Shown one piece after another: positions 1-6,441 of a DNA stretch of 64,000 nt; position 1 is the stretch's first letter; each line of letters opens with the position of its first letter. The DNA comes from Pseudomonadota bacterium (lineage in GTDB: Bacteria > Pseudomonadota > Gammaproteobacteria > Steroidobacterales > Steroidobacteraceae): assembly GCA_025351005.1 (NCBI GenBank), contig JANXWS010000003.1, positions 1 to 64,000 of the forward strand, written 5' to 3'. The notes under the pieces were generated by a model. That model saw only the letters and a list, made by a program, of their open reading frames with translations. It was not told the DNA's origin and did no database searches. The translations under genes and the position numbers were made by a program.

Positions 1-1
1 A

Positions 2-130
2 GATTCCGGCTGCGGCGCCGTCGATCTACTATTGCTTGGGTCAGTACTACTCACTTCCGACGCCGTACTGTGGACCTTGGATAGGAATCTCGAGGCGCTC
101 GCCGCACGCTTCGATATCTCGTTTGTCTGA
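2..130 (+). CDS. VapC-like PIN-domain protein, C-terminal fragment (5' end outside window)
   Basis: An open frame enters from the left edge and ends in TGA at 128-130, giving 42 residues. It reads like the end of a PIN-domain ribonuclease of the VapC type: a GAVDLLLL helix with the conserved aspartate, then LWTLDRNLEALAARF with the late PIN aspartate. VapC toxins cleave RNA and are paired with a small antitoxin, which would lie further left. It sits just outside the leftmost copy of the guaA-end repeat, so it probably belongs to a further accessory segment. The fragment is too short to say whether the protein is intact. The identification rests on pattern recognition of the PIN C-terminus. 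Confidence 0.6.
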   Translation, partial: DSGCGAVDLLLLGSVLLTSDAVLWTLDRNLEALAARFDISFV

Positions 131-265
131 GTCGCATCAGATGTCGCGGAGAGGTCTGAAGTAAATTCACTCCGCGCGTACAGTGCGTCGAGTAATTGCC
201 ATTTCTCGTCAATCCCGCCCTTACACGTCAGCTTGGCACCATGGCAAAATCGGCGAAGACCCTCT

Positions 266-292
266 TCACTCCCACTCAATCGTCTCCGGCAC
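266..292. repeat. guaA 3'-end direct repeat, copy 1 (putative attachment site)
   Basis: The plus strand reads TCACTCCCACTCAATCGTC then TCCGGCAC. On the minus strand this encodes VPETIEWE-stop, the conserved C-terminus of GMP synthase, but no guaA precedes it. It matches the true guaA end at 6415-6441 over the first 19 bases and again at CCGG, with one coding change (PATIEWE in the real gene, PETIEWE here). Duplicated gene 3' ends of this kind are what site-specific integration of a genomic island leaves behind, and guaA is a known island target. Confidence 0.75.
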
Positions 293-405
293 GTATAAGC
301 ACCTGAAAACATGAGTCTTACTGTCAAGGTACGCCAAACTTACCGTCAAATCTACCGCCAAAACTTTCCGCTTGAGCGCGATAGATATCGATAGATGCCG
401 AAGGA
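293..405. repeat. Conserved element-end block, copy 1, with iterated TTACCGTCAA-like motifs
   Basis: TTACTGTCAA (318-327), TTACCGTCAA (340-349) and CTACCGCCAA (352-361) are directly repeated. They are followed by CTTGAGCGCGATAGAT at 371 and a second GATAGATGCCGAA. The block at 3702-3812 carries the same landmarks at identical distances from its att repeat: 74 bases to TTACCGTCA and 105 bases to CTTGAGCGCG. Iterated short direct repeats beside a core site resemble arm-type binding sites of tyrosine integrases; that role is inferred. Confidence 0.55.
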
Positions 406-470
406 CACAAGCGATTCGCGCCCGCCCGCAGTCCCTGTTGACCGCAGGCTCGCCACCTCTCTGCGAATCC

Positions 471-1706
471 CTAAAGAACCGCCCACCAGGGTGCAGCCAG
501 AACGTCCGGTGCCAGCCATTCAATCGCATTACCGGTGTGCAGAAGCAGTCCAGCGCGCGCCTTCTTGCCGTACTCCGCGCGGAATGTGCGCAAGTGCGCG
601 GCATCGGAAAGCCTGGGACGCGCAGTGGACTTCACCTCGATAGGCAGCAGCTTGCCACCGGCCTCGATCACGAAATCCACTTCCTCGCCGATGGACGTGC
701 GCCAATAGCTCAACTCCGCGCGTTCAATGCGCGCATCGCGCCACGCCAGCAGATCGTGTAGCACGATATTCTCCAAGTGCGCTCCGGTCGGATCCTCAGC
801 TTCAGCCAGATGCATCGCAATGCCCGTATCGCCCCAATAGACTTTCGGCGCCTTGATAAGGCGCTTGGTTCGATTTACCGCATAGGCAGGTAAGCGCACG
901 AGAAGATAAGAGGTTTCCAGGAGATTGAGCCAGCGGTGCACGGTAGGCTGCGGTAGCGCTACGTCGCGGCCGAGTTCGGTCTGGTTGACGAGCTGGCCCA
1001 TTCGAAGACACGCGGCCCGCATAAGCCGTCGGAAATCCGGCAATCCACTTATGGACGCCAGGTCCTGCAGATCGCGTTCGAGGTAGGTACGAATATAGCC
1101 GTCGTACCAGATTCGTCGTTCCGAAGCCGAAGTGAGCTCCAGCGCCGGCGTTGGAAAGCCTCCGCGGCGAGCGAGCATGCGCCAATCCTCGGCTGTCCCG
1201 TCCTCGTCACCCAATAGATCGCGCCATCCAGCATCGGGCGTGGCGAACAACTCGTCCCATCGGCCACTCTGTCCGAGGCCGCGCTGCTCCCGGCGCGTCA
1301 TTGGCCAAAGAGTGAGATAGCTGGCACGGCCGGCCAATGATTCGGAGACTTGCCGCATCAGCAGGAGATTGGCGGAGCCAGTGAGTAGAAATCGCCCAGG
1401 CGTTCTGTCCCGATCAATGGCGCGCTTCACGGCGCGCAGCAACTGCGGCTCGCGCTGCACCTCGTCAAGCGTCACAGGGCCTGGGCCGCCTACAAGCACT
1501 TCCGGGTCGCGCCGGGCAGCATCGAGCACATCGAAATCATCGAGCGTCGCGTAACGCCGCTCTCCAGGAATGAGGTGTTCGACCAGAGTGGTTTTTCCAG
1601 TCTGCCGCGCGCCCGTGACGACGACCGCCGGCATAACCCGAATTCGCTCGGAAAGGGCAGCTCCGACTAGCCTGGGGAGGGCCTTCATGCAATGGATGAT
1701 AATCAT
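471..1706 (-). CDS. AAA ATPase with DUF4143 (ATP-binding/nuclease-fold) domain
   Basis: This 411-residue protein has an N-terminal AAA_14-type P-loop domain: Walker A GARQTGKTT at residues 32-40 and Walker B-like PVTLDEVQ near 78-84. A DUF4143 C-terminal half follows. Its end carries a PD-(D/E)XK-like signature, with EEVDFVIE near 341-348 and PIEVKS at 355-360, a fold seen in nucleases and nucleic-acid-binding proteins. Family members are frequent on genomic islands and their function is largely unknown. ATG at 1706 is used here; a second in-frame ATG at 1688 (MKALPRL) is equally plausible. No partner gene lies beside it. It sits in island segment A and is probably horizontally acquired. Confidence 0.85.
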   Translation of the reverse strand: MIIIHCMKALPRLVGAALSERIRVMPAVVVTGARQTGKTTLVEHLIPGERRYATLDDFDVLDAARRDPEVLVGGPGPVTLDEVQREPQLLRAVKRAIDRDRTPGRFLLTGSANLLLMRQVSESLAGRASYLTLWPMTRREQRGLGQSGRWDELFATPDAGWRDLLGDEDGTAEDWRMLARRGGFPTPALELTSASERRIWYDGYIRTYLERDLQDLASISGLPDFRRLMRAACLRMGQLVNQTELGRDVALPQPTVHRWLNLLETSYLLVRLPAYAVNRTKRLIKAPKVYWGDTGIAMHLAEAEDPTGAHLENIVLHDLLAWRDARIERAELSYWRTSIGEEVDFVIEAGGKLLPIEVKSTARPRLSDAAHLRTFRAEYGKKARAGLLLHTGNAIEWLAPDVLAAPWWAVL

Positions 1707-1957
1707 TCATCATGTGACTAGTCAAGTAACAATGACAAGGACTCAAATCTGTCCACTCTTGCGGGTCGGGAAACCCTCACTCATCAGCATTGATTTGGCC
1801 AACGTCGACCAATGGGCGTCATCGACCCTGCACCGACCAAGCCGACGGGCCGCATTCGGAAGGACCGGCGGTACCGCTCTGCCAGAGTCGCCCGGCAGAC
1901 GCGCTTTCGGGAGCCGCACAGGCGTGTCGGCGACAATGCTGAGAGTGTGCCTTAGCT

Positions 1958-3478
1958 TTACGACAGCTCTGGCGCTGGCGTCGACCCCAACACCTTTTCC
2001 AGGGACAGTCCAAGTGCAAGCAGGGAGCGATCGTTGCCTGTCAGGGCATCGAATTCGAGTCCCACCGGCAGACCACCGGACGTCATACCGGCGGGTAGTA
2101 CTAAGCCTGCCATGCTCGCGCAGCTGCCCAGTGCCGTGTTCCGACCCATGGCGACCACCATCGAGACCTTTCGCCCGCGGATATCGACCTCACTCTCTTC
2201 GCCAATCCGCGGTGGCGGAACCAAGATCGGCGGAAATGCCAAAGCGATGAGCCCGTGATCTTCGAAGTAACGACGGATCCCCGCTCGAATCTGTTGTCGT
2301 TGAGTCAGCGCCAATTCGTAGGAATCTTGCGTGGGACGATTGGGCGGCAGCGCATAGGCCCTTAACAAGCTTTGCATGCCTTCGCCTGCATGTTCCAGCA
2401 GTTGGTCGAACGTGACCCCAGTACCTTGTGCCTCCAGAAACGCAGCGATGGCCGGCACCGTCTCGTACGCTAGGATCGTCGATGTGGTCTCAAACGCCAC
2501 TTTGACGGCTGGGGGGAGTTCCGCCTCGACCAAGGTCGCACCCGCGGCGCGCAGCTCGTGAAACGCTTCGCTCGTGATTCGCTCGACCTCGGGGTCGAGA
2601 TCAATCAGCAACGACTTAGGGTCAATACCAATGCGGACGCCCTTCAATCGGGTCGCCAGCAAAGGCGCGTGCTCGCCAGTCAACACAGCATCAAATAGCG
2701 CCAGGTCGGCAACTGAACGCGCGAGGGGGCCGACCTGATCAAATTTGGCATTCGTGAGCGGCATGATTCCGTCATCTGGATAGCGACCGAGGCTTGGCCG
2801 CAACCCGGCCAGTCCGCACATCGACGCCGGTACGCGAATGGATCCCCACGTATCCTCTGCTACGGCAAGGGGCGCCATCCGCGCAGCAACAGCGACGGCG
2901 GATCCGCCACTGCTCCCGCCTGGAACATGGGTTCGCACATAGGGATTGTGGACGGCTCCGAATACTTCGTTGTTGCTCGTCCAGCCGCATGACAACTCGT
3001 GAAGGTTCGTCTTGCCCATCAGAATGGCGCCGTGGGCCAGCAACAACTTGAGCACAGCCGCATCATCTCTCGGCGTGAAGCCGCGCAATGCCCCCGTCCC
3101 GTTTGATGTCGGCAGCAATTTAGAGTTGACACTATCCTTCACTGGAATGGGCAGACCATGCAGTGCGCCGAGAATAGCGCCGGAGGCGCGAGCCCTATCA
3201 GCGTTCCTGGCGGCCTCAAGCACCATCTCACTGTTTAAGGTGCGGAATGCGTTCAGGCTTTCCAGATGCTGCGCGCGCCCAAGCAGTGCACGTGCGTAGT
3301 CCTCCGACTTGATCTCTCCGTTTCTAATCGCCGAAAGCACCGCGACTGCAGAGAGGTCGGTGAGATCGGTCCGCTCGTGCGCACCGTCCGGTCGATTTGT
3401 AGTCGAGTCGGTGGCCGCGGCCCCTCCAGCAAGCATTAGCGCACCTGCGAGAAACTCTCTGCGATCGATACTCTTCAT
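1958..3478 (-). CDS. Amidase-signature enzyme with Tat signal peptide
   Basis: This is a 506-residue serine amidase of the amidase-signature family. It begins with a twin-arginine export signal (RREFLAGALMLAGGAAA, residues 6-22), so it should be folded before export to the periplasm. The Ser-cisSer-Lys triad is present: Lys114 in PVKDS, Ser189 in GGSSGGS and Ser213 in DTWGSIR. Spacings of 75 and 24 residues match fatty-acid amide hydrolase. The usual DTGGS is DTWGS here, so a glycine beside the nucleophile is replaced by tryptophan, which may narrow the substrate range. The substrate cannot be deduced. It is the second gene of island segment A, separated from the ATPase by 251 bases without a clear gene. 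Confidence 0.88.
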   Translation of the reverse strand: MKSIDRREFLAGALMLAGGAAATDSTTNRPDGAHERTDLTDLSAVAVLSAIRNGEIKSEDYARALLGRAQHLESLNAFRTLNSEMVLEAARNADRARASGAILGALHGLPIPVKDSVNSKLLPTSNGTGALRGFTPRDDAAVLKLLLAHGAILMGKTNLHELSCGWTSNNEVFGAVHNPYVRTHVPGGSSGGSAVAVAARMAPLAVAEDTWGSIRVPASMCGLAGLRPSLGRYPDDGIMPLTNAKFDQVGPLARSVADLALFDAVLTGEHAPLLATRLKGVRIGIDPKSLLIDLDPEVERITSEAFHELRAAGATLVEAELPPAVKVAFETTSTILAYETVPAIAAFLEAQGTGVTFDQLLEHAGEGMQSLLRAYALPPNRPTQDSYELALTQRQQIRAGIRRYFEDHGLIALAFPPILVPPPRIGEESEVDIRGRKVSMVVAMGRNTALGSCASMAGLVLPAGMTSGGLPVGLEFDALTGNDRSLLALGLSLEKVLGSTPAPELS

Positions 3479-3674
3479 GCGAGAGCCCTCTCAGGCCAGC
3501 GTTTTGCCGGCTTTTTAGGCTAAGTTGTCAGGATGCCTGACAGGGCGCGATGCTGACGTGTTTCTACCATTCGCGAATGCCGGTTCGATGGCTCCAATTT
3601 GGTTGCTACGGTGCCAGATATTGCAGATGGGCAATGCCTGAGTCAGTCAACACCTTCGCACCAGTCCAGCCGCC

Positions 3675-3701
3675 TCACTCCCACTCAATTGTCTCCGGCA
3701 C
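3675..3701. repeat. guaA 3'-end direct repeat, copy 2 (putative attachment site)
   Basis: TCACTCCCACTCAATTGTC followed by TCCGGCAC differs from copy 1 at one base, a synonymous change in the encoded PETIEWE-stop. Copies 1 and 2 share TCCGGCAC, which the native guaA end lacks, so they are closer to each other than to the resident gene. This suggests two related elements arrived from donors with a PETIEWE-type guaA. Confidence 0.75.
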
Positions 3702-3812
3702 TTGTACATACCTGAATTAATTGGACTTTTTATCAGGCCATCCCGGACTTACCGTCAGAAACACCGTCGAAAAATCTCGCTTGAGCGCGATAGATGGCGA
3801 TAGATGCCGAAA
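3702..3812. repeat. Conserved element-end block, copy 2
   Basis: The block is related to 293-405. CTTACCGTCA lies at 3748-3757, ACACCGTC at 3761-3768 and CTTGAGCGCGATAGAT at 3780, again ending GATAGATGCCGAA. Distances to the att repeat are the same as in copy 1, although the intervening bases have diverged. Confidence 0.55.
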
Positions 3813-3869
3813 GCAATTGCGTGATTTCGACGGTTCTCATCGAATAGCGCAGTAAACCGAGGGATCTCC

Positions 3870-3901
3870 ATTCCATAAAATGGAATTCCGAATTCCATTT
3901 T
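3870..3901. promoter_or_regulatory. Palindromic operator upstream of higBA
   Basis: AAAATGGAATTC (3877-3888) and GAATTCCATTTT (3890-3901) form a perfect 12-base inverted repeat around one base. A further ATTCCAT at 3870-3876 faces ATGGAAT at 3880-3886. This gives three alternating half-sites ending 28 bases before the chosen higB ATG. Type II antitoxins with a helix-turn-helix, such as HigA, usually repress their own promoter through such sites. A factor-independent hairpin is less likely, because nothing upstream needs terminating on this strand. Confidence 0.6.
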
Positions 3902-3929
3902 TGGGAACTTGGAGTTATGCTTCGTGTCC

Positions 3930-4241
3930 ATGATCGTTATCGGCACAGATATCGTAGAAGCTTTTTTCAAGTCACGGGCCGGCCATAGGGGAATCAAGGC
4001 TGCGCGAGCTCAATATGACGCCTGGCTGGCGATCGCGGGCGCAGCGGACTGGAAGACGCCGGAGGACGTAAAAAAGGCGCATCCGAAGGCGAGCGTCTTG
4101 AAGGGTGGTCGTGTGGTTTTTAATATCAAAGCCAACGATTATCGGTTGATTGCCTTGGTTCAGTACGTGGATGGCGTTTTGATGATCCGATTTTTCGGAT
4201 CGCATGAAGAATATGACGGCATTGATGCGGAGACAGTGTGA
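3930..4241 (+). CDS. higB: HigB-family mRNA interferase toxin
   Basis: This 103-residue toxin of the HigB/RelE-like fold would cleave mRNA on the ribosome. Family landmarks are AAARAQYDAWL-type N-terminal helices, ADWKTPEDVKKA (39-50), RVVFNIKANDYRLI (61-74) and RFFGSHEEYD (87-96). ATG at 3930 fits the usual HigB start and length; an upstream in-frame TTG at 3909 would add seven residues. The stop overlaps the antitoxin ATG by one base (TGATG), so the pair is translationally coupled, toxin first as in other hig loci. The palindrome just upstream suggests autoregulation. Confidence 0.88.
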   Translation: MIVIGTDIVEAFFKSRAGHRGIKAARAQYDAWLAIAGAADWKTPEDVKKAHPKASVLKGGRVVFNIKANDYRLIALVQYVDGVLMIRFFGSHEEYDGIDAETV

Positions 4242-4624
4242 TGAAAACGACCTTGATTGTGATTCAAGATGAAGCGGACCACGCTGACGCCAAGAAGCTC
4301 ATCGAGAAGCTGATGAGGTCGAGCGATCCCAATGACCGTGCACGGATGGTAGCCCAGGCCCGCTTGGTCGAGGCTTACGAGCGCTCGGAGTGGCCACGTA
4401 CAGCGCCGACACTTCCGATGCTTCTCGCCTACATAATGGATCAACATAGCCTTTCGCGCGCCGATCTCGTGCCTTTACTTGGTACAGCCAGCCGCGTGAG
4501 CGAGATCCTGAGCGGAAAACGGGACTTGAGCATGACAATGGTGCGCCGGCTCCGCGAGCGCTTTCACATCTCTGCAGATTTGCTCGTTACGCAAGGTCGA
4601 TCGCGCAACAGAATTGCTGCGTGA
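4241..4624 (+). CDS. higA: HigA-family antitoxin with XRE-type helix-turn-helix
   Basis: This 127-residue antitoxin neutralises HigB and probably represses the operon. The N-terminal half is helical and acidic. The C-terminal part (about 67-118) is a Cro/C1-type helix-turn-helix: SRADLVPLLGTASRVSEILS then KRDLSMTMVRRL. The N-terminal extension before the HTH matches the HigA/YgjM type. ATG at 4241 overlaps the higB stop; a GTG three bases earlier is possible. The pair lies in island segment B, where it may discourage loss of the element. Confidence 0.87.
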   Translation: MKTTLIVIQDEADHADAKKLIEKLMRSSDPNDRARMVAQARLVEAYERSEWPRTAPTLPMLLAYIMDQHSLSRADLVPLLGTASRVSEILSGKRDLSMTMVRRLRERFHISADLLVTQGRSRNRIAA

Positions 4625-4804
4625 GCTTGCCGGCTAAAATCCATGACACGACTACTCGGGACACGATCCTGGAGAAATTCGATTTCTTCCACTCCGCCAC
4701 CTCACACGCAGTTCTCACGAGCGGCCGTAGCGCGCATCAATCGAGCCCTCGGGAAGAGCTGAAGGGCGTCGCAGTAGCTGACCGTCGGCCGCAAATGGTC
4801 AAGC

Positions 4805-6052
4805 TCAATGAGCTGAATGCAGTGTGGTATTGAAAAGGTATTGGCTGTCGAAGTCGGTCTTGTCGCCGGCTCTCTTGTTCGTGACCGGCTGCAGCCGTGC
4901 AGTAAGCGGCTTGTGCCACTTCCAAGCTAGCGACGCCACGTCGCTGAAGATCTTTGCCAGACGTTCTTCGCTGACGTCGCCGGGAAGGGGTACGGTATCG
5001 AGCCCCGTCCCGCATACCGACGAATATGCAAGCAGCGAGTCGATCTCGTAGGTGTTCTCCGCCCAGCGCTGAGCGAGACGCTTGTCTTCCATCACGGGCA
5101 GCATCAAGCCTGAATATCCCACCTGCTTCACCTTTACCGCCTTGACGGCCGTGGTAATGGCAAGTGCTGCCGTCATCGTGCCGTTCGAGCCGAACGTGGA
5201 GCCCGTATATTGTTCGATAGCGTCCCCAATCGACGCATCCCCTAACGGCGCCGGCGTAGGATCCACGCCGACAAATTCCCATCCGCTGGATGCGGCCAAT
5301 GCATTGCCAACTTCCTCGCCAACCCGCGCGTGGATCGTCAACTGCCGTGTGAGCTCGGACACGGACGCATCGAAGTCCCCACGCGTGGACCCGAACACCT
5401 GCTGCACTACGCTGGCGCCTTCGAATCCCAGTGAGAACTTCTTGCCGGCTCCTGTGTGATACGCCCCCGGATAGAACGGTCCGAGCGGCTTGAGCATTGC
5501 GGTCGCCGCAAACAGAAACGTCCCTTGGCTATGTACACTGTGGTCTGCGACGTAGCGCACGAGCTTTGCTGACTCGCGAATCGTCTTCCAATGGATGCCT
5601 TCGTCATCCGCGATGATTGCACTTGCGTTGAGGTGCGGCAAAGTTGAGAGTACCTGCGCCAGCAGGCGCATCGCCGCGGGATCATCGTTGTCGTGGAGCA
5701 TTGCCGGACCGACGTTCGGCATGAAACCGTCCTTCTGCGACAGATCGTCGAGCGCGCGGAGGAAAGAAATGGCTTCCGTATCGGAGAGACCCTTTACGAG
5801 CTCCGCGAACGGCTGCGTCACGATTCGAACGGTTTGTGTCTCGTAGCCGCGTCGTGCGAATTCGGCCTTAGCGGCGTTCAGCACGCGCATCGCGTCGTCA
5901 ATCTGCGCCTCGTACTTCGATCGATCGAGGCGCAAAAAGGCTGTGATGGTGCGGACCTTCGGGTTGATTGTGTCCGAAGCGGCGTGCGCTGCACACATAC
6001 CTGCAACAGAGGCGAATGCGCAGATTGAGATAGTGGCGATCAGGCGTTTCAT
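4805..6052 (-). CDS. Exported DUF711/UPF0210 family protein
   Basis: This 415-residue protein starts with a Sec-type signal (MKRLIATISICAFASVAGMC, then AHAA|SD). The mature part matches the DUF711/UPF0210 family along its length: an IRTIT-like start (VRTITAFLRL), FYPGAYHTGAGKKFSLGFEG, the VGVDPTPAPLGDASIGDAIE block, the GTMTAALAITTAVK helix, GYSGLMLPVMED and VCGTGLDTVPLPGDVSEE. Known members are cytoplasmic with no established reaction, so an exported version on an island is unusual. It points away from higBA and is separated from it by 180 bases. No function is proposed. Confidence 0.75.
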   Translation of the reverse strand: MKRLIATISICAFASVAGMCAAHAASDTINPKVRTITAFLRLDRSKYEAQIDDAMRVLNAAKAEFARRGYETQTVRIVTQPFAELVKGLSDTEAISFLRALDDLSQKDGFMPNVGPAMLHDNDDPAAMRLLAQVLSTLPHLNASAIIADDEGIHWKTIRESAKLVRYVADHSVHSQGTFLFAATAMLKPLGPFYPGAYHTGAGKKFSLGFEGASVVQQVFGSTRGDFDASVSELTRQLTIHARVGEEVGNALAASSGWEFVGVDPTPAPLGDASIGDAIEQYTGSTFGSNGTMTAALAITTAVKAVKVKQVGYSGLMLPVMEDKRLAQRWAENTYEIDSLLAYSSVCGTGLDTVPLPGDVSEERLAKIFSDVASLAWKWHKPLTARLQPVTNKRAGDKTDFDSQYLFNTTLHSAH

Positions 6053-6414
6053 TTGCAGTTGCTTCTCAACGTTGCTGCCAGTGGGAGAGCTTACTGGCGC
6101 GCTCGGGTCGGCCTAAATGCCTGCCGCCCCCCCCTGTCCTTGGCCGAACGGATCAGTAGCCGCATTGAGTCTACCGTAGCTCGTGAATGGCGGCTCAGTG
6201 GCAGTAAGTGCGCGGCGACAGCCGGCCGGTGCTGGCCGACAGCGGCGGTAACCCCTCTCCACTGCCAGCCGTTTGTCCCTATCGGCGGTCGGCTCAAAAT
6301 ACGCACCGGCGACTAAGGGCGGTTGGAGTGCGAATTGGGTTTTTGCCAGATTCGCCCTGGTTTACGGGGTTCCGTATTGAGCGCGAACCGTGGCAAACTC
6401 TGTAGGCAGTCCCC
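6053..6414. other. Gene-free 362 bases between DUF711 gene and guaA end
   Basis: Only short chance frames occur. ACCGTGGCAAA with its TGGCAAA core at 6391-6397 starts 24 bases before the guaA-end repeat, matching 242-248 before copy 1. The rest may be the remains of a lost recombinase or simply leader DNA; no protein similarity is recognised. Confidence 0.5.
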
Positions 6415-6441
6415 TCACTCCCACTCAATCGTCGCCGGTGG
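6415..6441. repeat. Native guaA 3' end, the presumed attB/att core
   Basis: TCACTCCCACTCAATCGTC then GCCGGTGG is the true 3' end of guaA, encoding PPATIEWE-stop. It is the resident counterpart of the direct repeats at 266 and 3675. Confidence 0.75.

Larger units (their letters stand above)
131..470. other. Intergenic region with guaA-end repeat and iterated arm-type motifs
   Basis: This stretch of about 340 bases has no convincing gene. It holds the leftmost guaA-end repeat (266-292) and, after it, a block related to 3702-3812. An ACCATGGCAAA motif at 238-248 has a close match (ACCGTGGCAAA) before the native guaA end; its TGGCAAA core begins 24 bases before the repeat in both places. Short frames crossing it look like chance. 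Confidence 0.6.
266..3674. mobile_element. Putative integrase-less island segment A at guaA (ATPase + amidase cargo)
   Basis: The segment lies between guaA-end repeat copies 1 and 2. It carries an AAA/DUF4143 ATPase and an exported amidase, both on the minus strand. Base composition is lower in GC than the core genes. There is no integrase, excisionase or relaxase, so if mobile it would need an enzyme in trans, like elements described as cis-mobilisable. The boundary call rests on the repeats and shared end sequence, not on an observed excision. Confidence 0.5.
3479..3929. other. Intergenic region carrying att copy 2, element end and higBA operator
   Basis: About 450 bases without a credible gene separate the amidase start from higB. 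They hold guaA-end repeat copy 2 (3675-3701), the conserved element-end block to 3812, and the three half-sites of a palindromic operator (3870-3901). The left part (3479-3674) shows nothing recognisable. Confidence 0.6.
3675..6414. mobile_element. Putative integrase-less island segment B at guaA (HigBA + DUF711 cargo)
   Basis: The segment lies between repeat copy 2 and the true guaA end. The cargo is a HigBA toxin-antitoxin pair, which could stabilise the element, and an exported DUF711 protein. It contains no recombinase. The 362 bases next to guaA, where an integrase often sits, hold no gene and may be a decayed remnant. Confidence 0.5.

Noticed and set aside
266-604. Minus-strand frame ending in PETIEWE
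   Set aside because: Only the last eight residues resemble GuaA, through the att repeat. The rest is not GMP synthase and overlaps the ATPase gene end.
1693-1712. Fur-box-like GATGATAATCATTCATC before the ATPase gene
   Set aside because: The core resembles GATAATCATT but only about 12 of 19 consensus positions fit. It overlaps the coding start, and there is no iron context.
4802-4814. AGCTCA-A-TGAGCT palindrome at the end of the DUF711 gene
   Set aside because: Short, overlaps the stop codon, no T-tract; no supported role.
4621-4833. Small frame after higA
   Set aside because: No similarity, no ribosome-binding site, and it runs into the 3' end of the DUF711 gene; treated as non-coding.
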